DNA from: Acidobacteriota bacterium
GTDB lineage: Bacteria > Acidobacteriota > Blastocatellia > Pyrinomonadales > Pyrinomonadaceae
Assembly: GCA_003222845.1 (NCBI GenBank)
Contig: QHXG01000001.1
Coordinates: 1-45,127 of the forward strand
Reading direction: 5' to 3'
DNA: 45,127 nt
Shown: piece after piece, positions 17,622 to 25,507 of the stretch
Layout of the letters: each line of letters begins with the position of its first letter
Position numbering within the stretch: the first letter of the stretch is position 1
Translations under genes and position numbers: made by a program
Notes under the pieces: generated by a model
Seen by the model: only the letters and a program-made list of their open reading frames with translations
Database searches by the model: none
Told to the model about the DNA's origin: nothing

Positions 17622-19055
17622 ATGCAAAAACCACGCTTGAGTTTCTGGCAGATCTGGAACATGAGTTTTGGGTTTCTCGGCATTCAATTCGGCTGGGGAT
17701 TGCAGCTTGCGAACATGAGCGGCATTTACACTTACCTGGGCGCAAGGCCGGAGCAGGTGCCGATTCTGTGGTTAGCTGGTCCGGTCACTGGTTTGCTCGT
17801 GCAGCCAATTATCGGATCGATGAGTGATCGGACATGGAATCGCCTGGGCCGTCGCCGTCCTTACTTTCTCACTGGCGCGATCCTCGCCAGCATTGCGCTT
17901 TTCTTCATGCCGGATTCCTCGGTGTTATGGATGGCCGCGGGACTGCTTTGGATTCTCGACGCCAACATTAACGTGAGCATGGAACCTTTTCGCGCTTTCG
18001 TAGCGGATAAGCTCAGCGTCGACCAGCGAACAGCAGGGTTTGCAATGCAGAGTTTTTTCATCGGCGTTGGTGCAACGCTCGCGAATATTTTGCCTTACAT
18101 CTTCCGGCGTATGCATGTCGATGACCGAGCCGTCAACGCTGGTTCGTCAAGTGCTCCGGTTATTCCGGCCAGCGTTAGCTATTCGTTCAAGATTGGCGCG
18201 GTGACGTTTTTGATTTGCGTGCTCTGGACAGTGATCACTACTAAAGAATTTCCGCCAGAGAACATGGCTGAGTTCGACCGCAAGCGGAAAGAACGTAAAG
18301 GTATAAGCGCGACCGTTTCCGAAGTCGCGTCCGCGCTGCGCGAAATGCCTGTCACGATGAAACAACTGGCGGTCGTGCAGTTTTTCACCTGGCTTGGCCT
18401 CTTCTGTATGTGGATGTTTTTTGGCTTGATGACTTCATATCACGTGTTTGGCGCGACGAGTGAAAAGGATCCGCGCTTTACTGATGGTCAGGCGTGGGGC
18501 GGCAATGCCTTTGCGATCTACTCGATCACTTGTTTCGCGGTGGCCTTCTTGCTGCCGCCTTTGGCCAAGCTCACAAGCAGAAAGATCGTACATGCGATCT
18601 CGCTTCTTTGTGGCGCGATTGGATTGCTCTCAGTTTATTTCATTCATGACAAGAGCATTCTGCTGTTAACGATGGTCGGCGTGGGCGTTGCCTGGGCTTC
18701 GATTCTGGCCATGCCTTACGCGATTCTTTCCGGCGCGATACCGGGAGCGCGGATGGGCGTTTATATGGGTATCTTTAACTTCTTCATCGTCATTCCGGAA
18801 ATAATAGCTTCATTCGCTTTTGGCCCAGTCATTCGCGCAGCCTTCGGATCGGACAATCCCAACTCAGCGATCTATGTGGTGATGGCCGGCGGAGTTTTCC
18901 TGACGCTGGCGGCGATCAGTGTCCTCCTAGTTAAGGATGTCGCGGATAAGAATGTTCCGGAAGCAGCCGTAATCGCGGGCGATGAAGAAGAACTGCTTAC
19001 CCTGCCGGAATCCGCACAGCCGGTGCCGAGTACTGGTTTGATTGATGAAAAGTGA
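17622..19055 (+). CDS. MFS sugar transporter, SLC45/sucrose-maltose symporter type
   Basis: The 477-residue inner-membrane protein has about 12 hydrophobic segments. The N-terminal block [20 protein letters not shown] is characteristic of the SLC45-like/GPH-type disaccharide transporters of bacteria. The MFS loop 2-3 signature is present as [14 protein letters not shown] (near residues 67-80). The family imports sucrose, maltose or related glycosides with a cation. Placed between a periplasmic GH13 and further alpha-glucosidases, it most likely imports maltose or short maltodextrins. ATG 17622 is preceded by a strong GGGGGAG sequence. The C-terminal ~35 residues are a hydrophilic tail. Confidence 0.92.
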   Translation: MQKPRLSFWQIWNMSFGFLGIQFGWGLQLANMSGIYTYLGARPEQVPILWLAGPVTGLLVQPIIGSMSDRTWNRLGRRRPYFLTGAILASIALFFMPDSSVLWMAAGLLWILDANINVSMEPFRAFVADKLSVDQRTAGFAMQSFFIGVGATLANILPYIFRRMHVDDRAVNAGSSSAPVIPASVSYSFKIGAVTFLICVLWTVITTKEFPPENMAEFDRKRKERKGISATVSEVASALREMPVTMKQLAVVQFFTWLGLFCMWMFFGLMTSYHVFGATSEKDPRFTDGQAWGGNAFAIYSITCFAVAFLLPPLAKLTSRKIVHAISLLCGAIGLLSVYFIHDKSILLLTMVGVGVAWASILAMPYAILSGAIPGARMGVYMGIFNFFIVIPEIIASFAFGPVIRAAFGSDNPNSAIYVVMAGGVFLTLAAISVLLVKDVADKNVPEAAVIAGDEEELLTLPESAQPVPSTGLIDEK

Positions 19056-19091
19056 ATTAAATCGCAGTAGAATGAGTCTCTCAGAAACTCG

Positions 19092-19517
19092 ATGAGCACC
19101 GCAGACATCCGGTGGATTCAACGATTCAACCACTTCAACAAGGCGCTTTCGCAATTGAGCGAAGCGGCGGCGCTGGCCAAAGAGCGTCCGCTGTCGAAAC
19201 TCGAAGAACAGGGCTTGATTCAGGCGTTCGAATTTACCCATGAACTAGCCTGGAACACGCTGAAGGATTTTCTCGAAGGCCGCGGCGTCCAAAATTTATA
19301 TGGCTCAAAGGACGTCACACGCGCTGCCTTCACGGCCGAATTAATTGAAAACGGCCAGGCCTGGATGGACATGATCAGCAGCCGGAATCTGACCTCTCAC
19401 GCGTATGATGAAGCGACCGCGGCCCAGATCGTTTCCGCCATTCGCAACACTTACGTCGCAGAGTTCGAGGTCCTCCGTCTCAAGCTGGAACAGCTAGGAC
19501 AGGAGGCGCAGCAATGA
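19092..19517 (+). CDS. HEPN-domain protein, HI0074/HepT-type toxin component
   Basis: This 141-residue all-helical protein matches the HI0074 (nucleotidyltransferase substrate-binding, TIGR01987-like) family: LSKLEEQGLIQAFEFTHELAWN, then the RNase-like HEPN motif R98-x4-H103-x-Y105 (RNLTSHAY). In characterised HepT-MntA systems the HEPN protein is an RNase toxin, inactivated by AMP transfer to the motif tyrosine by the MntA partner. The motif tyrosine is present here. The gene overlaps its partner by 4 bp (ATGA), so the two are translationally coupled. It sits between a transporter and a glycosidase gene, which suggests insertion into the sugar region. Confidence 0.9.
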   Translation: MSTADIRWIQRFNHFNKALSQLSEAAALAKERPLSKLEEQGLIQAFEFTHELAWNTLKDFLEGRGVQNLYGSKDVTRAAFTAELIENGQAWMDMISSRNLTSHAYDEATAAQIVSAIRNTYVAEFEVLRLKLEQLGQEAQQ

Positions 19518-19831
19518 AGCACGGGCTGCCAGATAGTGCCGTCCAGAAAATTTGCGGCGTCCTGAATCGTTACCCGGAGGTAAAACAAGCGATTCTCTAT
19601 GGCTCGCGCGCCAAAGGGAATTTTAAGAACGGCTCCGACATTGACCTGGCGTTACGCGGGGGCGCGGATTTGACAATGAACGTCGTCTACAAAATCCTGG
19701 ATGATCTCGATGACCTTCTCCTGCCATACACAATAGACCTGTCCATCTTGAACGGCATTGGTGAACCTGAACTAATAGAGCATATTCAACGCGTGGGCAC
19801 GGTCTTTTGCGACAAACAGACCAGGCAGTAG
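19514..19831 (+). CDS. Minimal nucleotidyltransferase, MntA/HI0073-type antitoxin component
   Basis: The 105-residue polymerase-beta-fold nucleotidyltransferase carries the motif G30-S31-(x10)-D42-x-D44 (GSRAKG ... SDIDLAL) and a third acidic residue at Asp75 (YTIDLSIL), so the catalytic triad is intact. Family knowledge: the MntA partner of HepT transfers AMP to the HEPN toxin's tyrosine and thereby neutralises it. The gene starts by an ATGA overlap with the HEPN gene. The following GH13 gene begins 42 bp after its stop, so read-through transcription is possible. Confidence 0.9.
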   Translation: MKHGLPDSAVQKICGVLNRYPEVKQAILYGSRAKGNFKNGSDIDLALRGGADLTMNVVYKILDDLDDLLLPYTIDLSILNGIGEPELIEHIQRVGTVFCDKQTRQ

Positions 19832-19872
19832 TGAATCGCGACTCAGCTAAACAGCCAATCTTTCGGAAGATC

Positions 19873-21303
19873 ATGAATTCAAGAATCTGTCATTCCACCC
19901 TTTGGATCTTAACGTTGATATGCGTAACGTTTTGCTTTTGCATTGGAATTTCGTGGTCTCAAAAGTCGGCGTTGCCTGACTTTTCAAAAGAGTCCGCGCG
20001 GCCGATTCACGATTGGGTGCGCGACGGCGTCATCTACGAAATCTATCCGCGTGACTTTTCGGCGGCAGGAAATTTCAACGGTATCACTGCTCAACTCGAT
20101 CGTTTGAAAGATCTTGGGGTAACGATTCTCTGGCTGATGCCAATTCATCCCATCGGTCAGGAGAAGAAGAAGGGAACTATCGGCAGTCCTTACGCCGTCC
20201 GCGATTACTATGCGATCAATCCTGATTACGGTACCAAAGATGATTTGAAGCGGCTGATTGCCGAAGCGCACAAGCGCCGGATGAGAGTCATCATCGACAT
20301 CGTTGCGAACCATACTTCGTGGGACAGCGTGATGATGAAGTGGCCGGACTTTTACGAACATGATGCAACTGGGAAAATTACTTATCCACATGACTGGTTC
20401 GATGTCGCCAAACTGAATTACGCGAATCCTAAATTGCGCGAGTACATGACGGACATGCTCAAGTATTGGATTCGCGAATACGACCTCGACGGGTTTCGCT
20501 GCGACGTTGCGGAAGATGTGCCAACTGAATTTTGGGACCATGCACGCGCCGAGCTGGACAAAATCAAGCCCGACATTTTTATGCTGGCCGAAGGTCACAA
20601 GCCCGATCTGGAAGTCAAAGCTTTTGAGCTTGATTACTCGTGGCCGCTGCACAACGCATTGACTGACGCGTTGCAAGGCCGCGGCCGCGCGTCCGACTTG
20701 CGGGCCGCGCAGGAAGAAGAGATAAGGCGCTGGCCGCGTGGCGCGTTGCACATGCGCTTCTCGGACAATCACGACGAGCGTCGGGCGATTGCGCGATTCG
20801 GCGAGCCGGCAGCGCTCGCAGCCTCGGCGTTGATGTTTACGCTTGACGGGGTGCCGTTGATTTACAATGGAATGGAAGTCGGGGACACAACCGAGTCTGG
20901 CGCGCCGGCATTGTTTGAGAAGCTGCCGGTTTTCTGGCCGACTGCCGAGCGCAGGCCGGAATTTCCGCGCTTCTATAGACAAATGAGTGCGTTGCGAAAA
21001 GCGAACGATGCGTTGCGACGCGGTTCGCTTGAGTGGTTGCGTAATTCCGACGAGGCTCGCGTCGCCACCTATCTTCGACGCAGCAACGATGAAGAGGTTT
21101 TGATCGCGATCAATTTTTCCAATCGGCCTTTTAATGGATCGATCGAGATTGCCAACGGCGCAGGCTTCACCGACATCACTCCCGATGTCGGTCCGCCATT
21201 GCCGCCGGATGGCCCTGCGCCTGAACGCATGGCGCGCGCTCGTATCAATGCGTTGCCAACTTTATTTCTGGATGCATGGGGCTATCGTATTTTTCATCGG
21301 TGA
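19873..21303 (+). CDS. Alpha-amylase family GH13 (second), exported
   Basis: The 476-residue protein has a signal-like N-terminus (MNSRICHSTLWILTLICVTFCFC...WSQ) followed by a single GH13 catalytic barrel starting at VIYEIYPRDFSAAGNF. Conserved regions are DIVANH (region I), GFRCDVAE with nucleophile Asp211, LAEGH with acid/base Glu240, and SDNHDE with Asp301. The length and single-domain plan resemble maltogenic or oligo-1,6-glucosidase-like GH13 enzymes without N-terminal starch-binding domains. The exact specificity cannot be read from the motifs. ATG 19873 follows a GGAAG sequence. An in-frame TTG at 19807 overlaps the nucleotidyltransferase gene and would lengthen the n-region implausibly. 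It probably cleaves oligosaccharides in the periplasm, together with the flanking GH13 and GH31. Confidence 0.92.
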   Translation: MNSRICHSTLWILTLICVTFCFCIGISWSQKSALPDFSKESARPIHDWVRDGVIYEIYPRDFSAAGNFNGITAQLDRLKDLGVTILWLMPIHPIGQEKKKGTIGSPYAVRDYYAINPDYGTKDDLKRLIAEAHKRRMRVIIDIVANHTSWDSVMMKWPDFYEHDATGKITYPHDWFDVAKLNYANPKLREYMTDMLKYWIREYDLDGFRCDVAEDVPTEFWDHARAELDKIKPDIFMLAEGHKPDLEVKAFELDYSWPLHNALTDALQGRGRASDLRAAQEEEIRRWPRGALHMRFSDNHDERRAIARFGEPAALAASALMFTLDGVPLIYNGMEVGDTTESGAPALFEKLPVFWPTAERRPEFPRFYRQMSALRKANDALRRGSLEWLRNSDEARVATYLRRSNDEEVLIAINFSNRPFNGSIEIANGAGFTDITPDVGPPLPPDGPAPERMARARINALPTLFLDAWGYRIFHR

Positions 21304-21388
21304 CTTAAGTGAATAAGCGGCGCGGCGCGATTGGGATTTTGTGAAAACTCTCAATGCTAACCGTATCTCGAAGAGCGTTGGAAACATC

Positions 21389-23884
21389 ATGGTCTTTACG
21401 TTGAGGACACTTGCAACGGCCTTTCTTTTTTTATTGACGCTTGCCTCGGTCATCCCGGCTCAGGAGATTGACGTTTCGAGCCTGGAAAAGATCGGCCCCG
21501 TTACTGGATTTACCAAAACAGAGAAAGGCATCACGCTCAACTGTCGAGATAGTTCACAGGTTCAGTTGACGGTGCTCGCGCCTGATTTGGTTCGCGTGCG
21601 CGCATCGTTCACCAAAGCAATCCCCGCCAGAGATCATTCCTGGGCCATCGCTAAAGAAAATTGGGCGACGCCGCAGTGGACGGTAACCGAGTCTGCCGAG
21701 GTGGTCACGATTGCGACCAGTGAACTCGAAGTCGTCGTGCATCGGTCACCGTTGCTGATCGATTTTCGAGACGCGCGAACTCACCAAACGATTAATGCTG
21801 ATCAGCAGCCCATGGCGTATGACGGGAAGGGAATTCTCCAAAAGATTCAGTTCGATCCGGCAGCGGGAATGTTCGTAGCGGCGGCGAAGAAACTGGGGTT
21901 CGAAGAACATTTTTATGGCCTCGGCGAGAAGGCGGCGCGACTAGACAAGCGTCGCGGCTTTTTCGTCAACTGGAATTCCGACACGCCCGGCTATACCGAG
22001 GGGCGCGATCCTATCTACCAAACAATTCCTTTTTATATTGGGTTGCAGAATGGCGCGGCCTACGGAATCTTCTTTGATAACAGCTATCGCAGCTACTTCG
22101 AGTTCGGCCGCTGGTCTCAGGAACGCATTTGGTTCGGAGCGGAGGGCGGGGAACTTAACTACTATCTTTTCTATGGCCCATCGATCAAAAAGATTCTCGG
22201 CCGCTATGCTGATCTGACCGGCCATATGCCGATGACGCCGCTTTGGTCGCTGGGCGTGCAGCAGTGTCGCTACAGCTACTATCCGGAATCGGTCGTCGAA
22301 GAAGTAGTGCGGCAGTATCGCGAGCGTGAGCTTCCGCTGGACGTCATCTACCTCGACATTCATTACATGAATGGATATCGCGTGTTCACGTTCGACCCGA
22401 GTCGATTTCCCGATCCGAAAGGCTTGATCGAAAGACTAGACAAGCAGGGCGTCAAGACCGTGGTGATTGTCGATCCGGGCGTTAAGTATCAACCCTCGTC
22501 GCCGCTTACTATAAGTCGCGGCCGCGCATCGCCGAACCCGGAACTCGATCGGCAAGATCAACGCTACTACGTTTTCGATCAAGGCACGGAAAATAATTAC
22601 TTTCAGCGTCGCAAGAACGGTCAACTATTCATCCCCAGAGTCTGGCCCGGCGACAGTGTCTTTGTCGACTTCACTCTTCCTGATGCGCGACGCTGGTGGG
22701 GCGATCTTCATCGCGCGTACACGGACAACGGAGTCGCGGGTATTTGGAACGACATGAACGAGCCGGCCGATTTCATCGATCAAACCGGCAAGAACCAGAT
22801 CGATGTGGTCAGCTATGACGAAGGCGAAAACTCGACACATGCGAAGAATCGTAATGTGTTTGCCCTGCTGATGTCGCGGGCAACATACGAAGGTCTCGCG
22901 CAATTGCAGCCCGAGCGCCGGCCTTTCGTTGTCACCCGCGCGGCGTACGCCGGCATTCAACGATACTCGACTATGTGGACGGGCGACTCGAATAGCACTT
23001 GGGACTCGCTGGCGCTCAATGTGCCGATGTTTACCACCCTCGGACTTTCAGGCGAACCATTTGTCGGCAGCGATGTGGGCGGCTTCATCGGCCGGGCGAA
23101 CGGCGAGCTTTTGGTGCGTTCTTATCAGATTGGGTTTCTCGCGCCGTTTTTTCGCAATCATCACGCCATCGACGGCTACGATCAGGAGCCGTGGCGCTTC
23201 GGAAAGTATTACGAAGACATCATTCGAAAATACTTGAAGCTGAGATATCAATTGCTGCCCTTCCTCTATACGACGCTCGAAGCAGCGCATCGTACGGGCG
23301 TGCCGCTATTTCGGCCTTTGATGCTGAACTATCAGGATGATTCGAACACCTACAATCTCGATGATCAGTTCATGATTGGCGATGACCTTTTGGTTGCGCC
23401 GATTGTAAAACCTGATTTGACCTCCCGTCTGGTGTATCTGCCGAAAGGCATCTGGTATGACTTCTGGACCAACAAGAAATATGACGGCGACAAGATGATT
23501 CGGGTCGATGCGCCACTTGAAACCGTGCCGATGTTTGTGCGCGGAGGGGCAGTAATCCCTATGGGGCCAGAGATGAGGCATGTCGGCGAACGGCCTTTCG
23601 ACCCGATAACGTTCGCAATTTATCCGGATGAAAAAGGCTTTGCGTCCGCGACTCTTTACGAAGACGATGGAAACAGCCTCGCCTATCAGCGCAGAGGGTT
23701 TCGTCGCACAAAACTTGAGGTGCGCCATGTCGCTCAAGCATACGTAGTGAAAACCAGCGCTCCCGAAGGCGATTACAAACCCGGCGCGCGAAACTTTGTA
23801 TTTCTGATCAAGCCCATGGCAACAGCCAAGACAGTTTCCGTCGCCGACGAAGGGACAGCGCGAGCAATCGAGATTAGATATTGA
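21389..23884 (+). CDS. GH31 family alpha-glucosidase, exported
   Basis: The 831-residue protein has a signal peptide (MVFTLRTLATAFLFLLTLASVIPAQ), an N-terminal beta-sandwich and then the GH31 barrel. The nucleophile region reads GIWNDMNEP with Asp455, and the acid/base region reads TGDSNSTW with Asp533. Substrate-site elements include DVIYLDIHYM and GSDVGGF. A DUF5110-like C-terminal segment ends the chain. GH31 enzymes of this layout release glucose from non-reducing ends of maltose, isomaltose or larger alpha-glucans. It is the last gene of the glucan set, and no sugar gene follows. In-frame GTG 21341 is a possible alternative start, 16 codons earlier, with a TTGGGA sequence before it. I prefer ATG 21389 because it begins a compact signal peptide. 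Confidence 0.94.
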   Translation: MVFTLRTLATAFLFLLTLASVIPAQEIDVSSLEKIGPVTGFTKTEKGITLNCRDSSQVQLTVLAPDLVRVRASFTKAIPARDHSWAIAKENWATPQWTVTESAEVVTIATSELEVVVHRSPLLIDFRDARTHQTINADQQPMAYDGKGILQKIQFDPAAGMFVAAAKKLGFEEHFYGLGEKAARLDKRRGFFVNWNSDTPGYTEGRDPIYQTIPFYIGLQNGAAYGIFFDNSYRSYFEFGRWSQERIWFGAEGGELNYYLFYGPSIKKILGRYADLTGHMPMTPLWSLGVQQCRYSYYPESVVEEVVRQYRERELPLDVIYLDIHYMNGYRVFTFDPSRFPDPKGLIERLDKQGVKTVVIVDPGVKYQPSSPLTISRGRASPNPELDRQDQRYYVFDQGTENNYFQRRKNGQLFIPRVWPGDSVFVDFTLPDARRWWGDLHRAYTDNGVAGIWNDMNEPADFIDQTGKNQIDVVSYDEGENSTHAKNRNVFALLMSRATYEGLAQLQPERRPFVVTRAAYAGIQRYSTMWTGDSNSTWDSLALNVPMFTTLGLSGEPFVGSDVGGFIGRANGELLVRSYQIGFLAPFFRNHHAIDGYDQEPWRFGKYYEDIIRKYLKLRYQLLPFLYTTLEAAHRTGVPLFRPLMLNYQDDSNTYNLDDQFMIGDDLLVAPIVKPDLTSRLVYLPKGIWYDFWTNKKYDGDKMIRVDAPLETVPMFVRGGAVIPMGPEMRHVGERPFDPITFAIYPDEKGFASATLYEDDGNSLAYQRRGFRRTKLEVRHVAQAYVVKTSAPEGDYKPGARNFVFLIKPMATAKTVSVADEGTARAIEIRY

Positions 23885-24095
23885 ACAGCTATTGAGGCCC
23901 ACTTTACTGCCGCATTGATGCCGAAAGCGAGACGATGCTAGTCAGTGCGGTGCAGTCTATCGTTAAGTAAATAGAATAAGTTTGAAATAGAAAACGATAC
24001 TCACCATAGGTTGATCGTCCACAAGCAACCCCCCCTCTAAAATGCGGCAAGTTGCAGTTCCCCCTTGGATGCAAATCAAAACAGGGAGGAATGCG

Positions 24096-25154
24096 ATGCG
24101 TAAACTGGCTCTTGGGCTTGTCATCATTGGCCTGCTCTGCTCCGAGGTGTTAGCTGATCAGGTCACGATGAAGAACGGTGATCGGCTGACCGGAACGATC
24201 GTCAAGTTTGACGGGGAAAAACTGACGATGAAATCTGAATTTGCAGGCGAAGTGCAGATCCCCTGGACCGCCATAGAGAAAGCGACATCTGACAAAGCGG
24301 TCTATGTCACGTCGAAAGACGGCCGGGTGCTGATTGGCACGTTGACGATCACCGAAAGAGGGATCGAAGTTCAAACCAGCCAGGCCGGAACGGTCTTTCT
24401 GGGGAAGGATGCAATTCAGCTTATCCGATCAAAAGATGAACAGTCAGCCTACGAAGCTGAACTGGCCAGGCAGCGCCTGGCCATGTGGAGTGGTTCGGCA
24501 GACGCCGGTCTCAGCGCCACGCGCGGCAATTCGGATACTCTGCTGATTAGCCTGGGGACGCAGGCAGCGCGCGCCACGCAGAGAGACAAGTTAAGCTTAT
24601 ATGCCGCCGCGCTCTTTGCCCGCAACAGCACGACCGGCGTCTCGATCACAACCGCAGAAGCGATCCGCGGCGGCGCCCGTTATGACCGCGACATCAGCAA
24701 GCGCCTCTTCGGCTTCGGCCTGACTGATCTTGAGCATGATAAGTTTCAACAACTTAAACTACGTTTGGTGCTGGGCGGAGGGCTCGGCTATCATGCGCGA
24801 AAAACTGAGAGGATGCGTCTGGATCTATTTGGAGGCGGGTCATATAATCGGGAAAAATTCTCAACCGGACTTACACGAAACTCGGCGGAGGCGCTCTTCG
24901 GTGAAGAATTGTCTTATAAGTTGTCAGCAGTCACTTCTCTGTCGCAAAGAGCGGTGCTCTTTCCTAATCTCAGCGACTTTGGTAAGTATCGTTTTGCCTT
25001 CGACCTGACAGGTGTGACTAAGTTGACCAGACAACTTGGGCTGCAGGCCACCATTAGCGACCGCTATCAGAGCAACCCGCTTCCGGGAATAAAGAAGAAC
25101 GATCTGCTACTGACCACCGGTATCCGCTGGACTTTTGGCAGTACTAAGAAATGA
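24096..25154 (+). CDS. DUF481 outer-membrane protein (YdiY-like)
   Basis: The 352-residue protein begins with a signal peptide (MRKLALGLVIIGLLCSEVLA) after a strong GGGAGGA ribosome-binding site (24084-24090). Residues 21-120 contain two SH3-like repeats (VTMKNGDRLTGTIVKFDGEK; VLIGTLTITERGIEVQT). The remainder is a DUF481-type beta-barrel (WSGSADAGLSATRGNSDT; EELSYKLS; GIRWTFG). DUF481 proteins are small outer-membrane barrels of unknown cargo. A 54-nt in-frame extension to 24042 has no signal sequence and was rejected. The gene has its own spacer on both sides and is probably monocistronic. Confidence 0.88.
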   Translation: MRKLALGLVIIGLLCSEVLADQVTMKNGDRLTGTIVKFDGEKLTMKSEFAGEVQIPWTAIEKATSDKAVYVTSKDGRVLIGTLTITERGIEVQTSQAGTVFLGKDAIQLIRSKDEQSAYEAELARQRLAMWSGSADAGLSATRGNSDTLLISLGTQAARATQRDKLSLYAAALFARNSTTGVSITTAEAIRGGARYDRDISKRLFGFGLTDLEHDKFQQLKLRLVLGGGLGYHARKTERMRLDLFGGGSYNREKFSTGLTRNSAEALFGEELSYKLSAVTSLSQRAVLFPNLSDFGKYRFAFDLTGVTKLTRQLGLQATISDRYQSNPLPGIKKNDLLLTTGIRWTFGSTKK

Positions 25155-25507
25155 CAGGAGAACCCTCAGTGAATGCCCGAGACGCTGGCGGAATGTGCCC
25201 CTCTATCTTTTGGTTCATATCGAGCGAATCTGCAAAACAAAACCTCTTCTAGGCAGTACACCTTCAGGAAAATATTGACTTTTGCAAGCAGTCGAACTAT
25301 CGTGCGCCTGCAAAGTTTAGCGTGCTCAACTGAATATAGGGTGAATCCCGGAGCCGGCGATTTTTGCCGTGCTCGTCGAGTCCAGCCGATGAAACAGGAG
25401 CGCCCATAATACCAGCCCTAATAGGATAGTCGTGTGGACAAAGAATATCGAAAAGGCTTCTATTGCGCTACAGCTTCTTAGGAAGATAGACGAAGGAGCG
25501 AAACCCC
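25155..25507. other. 353-nt non-coding spacer before the cytochrome cluster
   Basis: No convincing gene is visible; the longest open frames have unnatural composition and lack ribosome-binding sites. The stretch holds a candidate promoter at 25275-25303, a small stem CGGC/GCCG around a T-rich loop near 25358-25372, and a GAAGGAGCG ribosome-binding site just before the cytochrome start. No known riboswitch could be matched. Confidence 0.5.
25275..25303 (+). promoter_or_regulatory. Candidate promoter of the cytochrome/GMC/protease cluster
   Basis: TTGACT (25275-25280), a 17-bp spacer and TATCGT (25298-25303) form a plausible sigma70-type promoter with a good -35 and a weak -10 box. It lies 205 bp upstream of the first gene and leaves a long leader. 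It was identified by eye only. Confidence 0.4.

Noticed and set aside
19984-20982. 332-codon minus-strand open frame opposite the second GH13 gene
   Set aside because: The plus strand encodes a complete GH13 with all catalytic motifs; the antisense product has no recognisable domain.
25173-25409. 78-codon open frame in the spacer before the cytochrome gene
   Set aside because: Its composition is unlike the neighbouring proteins, it has no domain, and it overlaps the candidate promoter.
25335-25410. Possible riboswitch in the leader of the cytochrome cluster
   Set aside because: I compared it by eye with cobalamin, TPP and c-di-GMP consensus features; only isolated short matches were found and the core motifs are missing.
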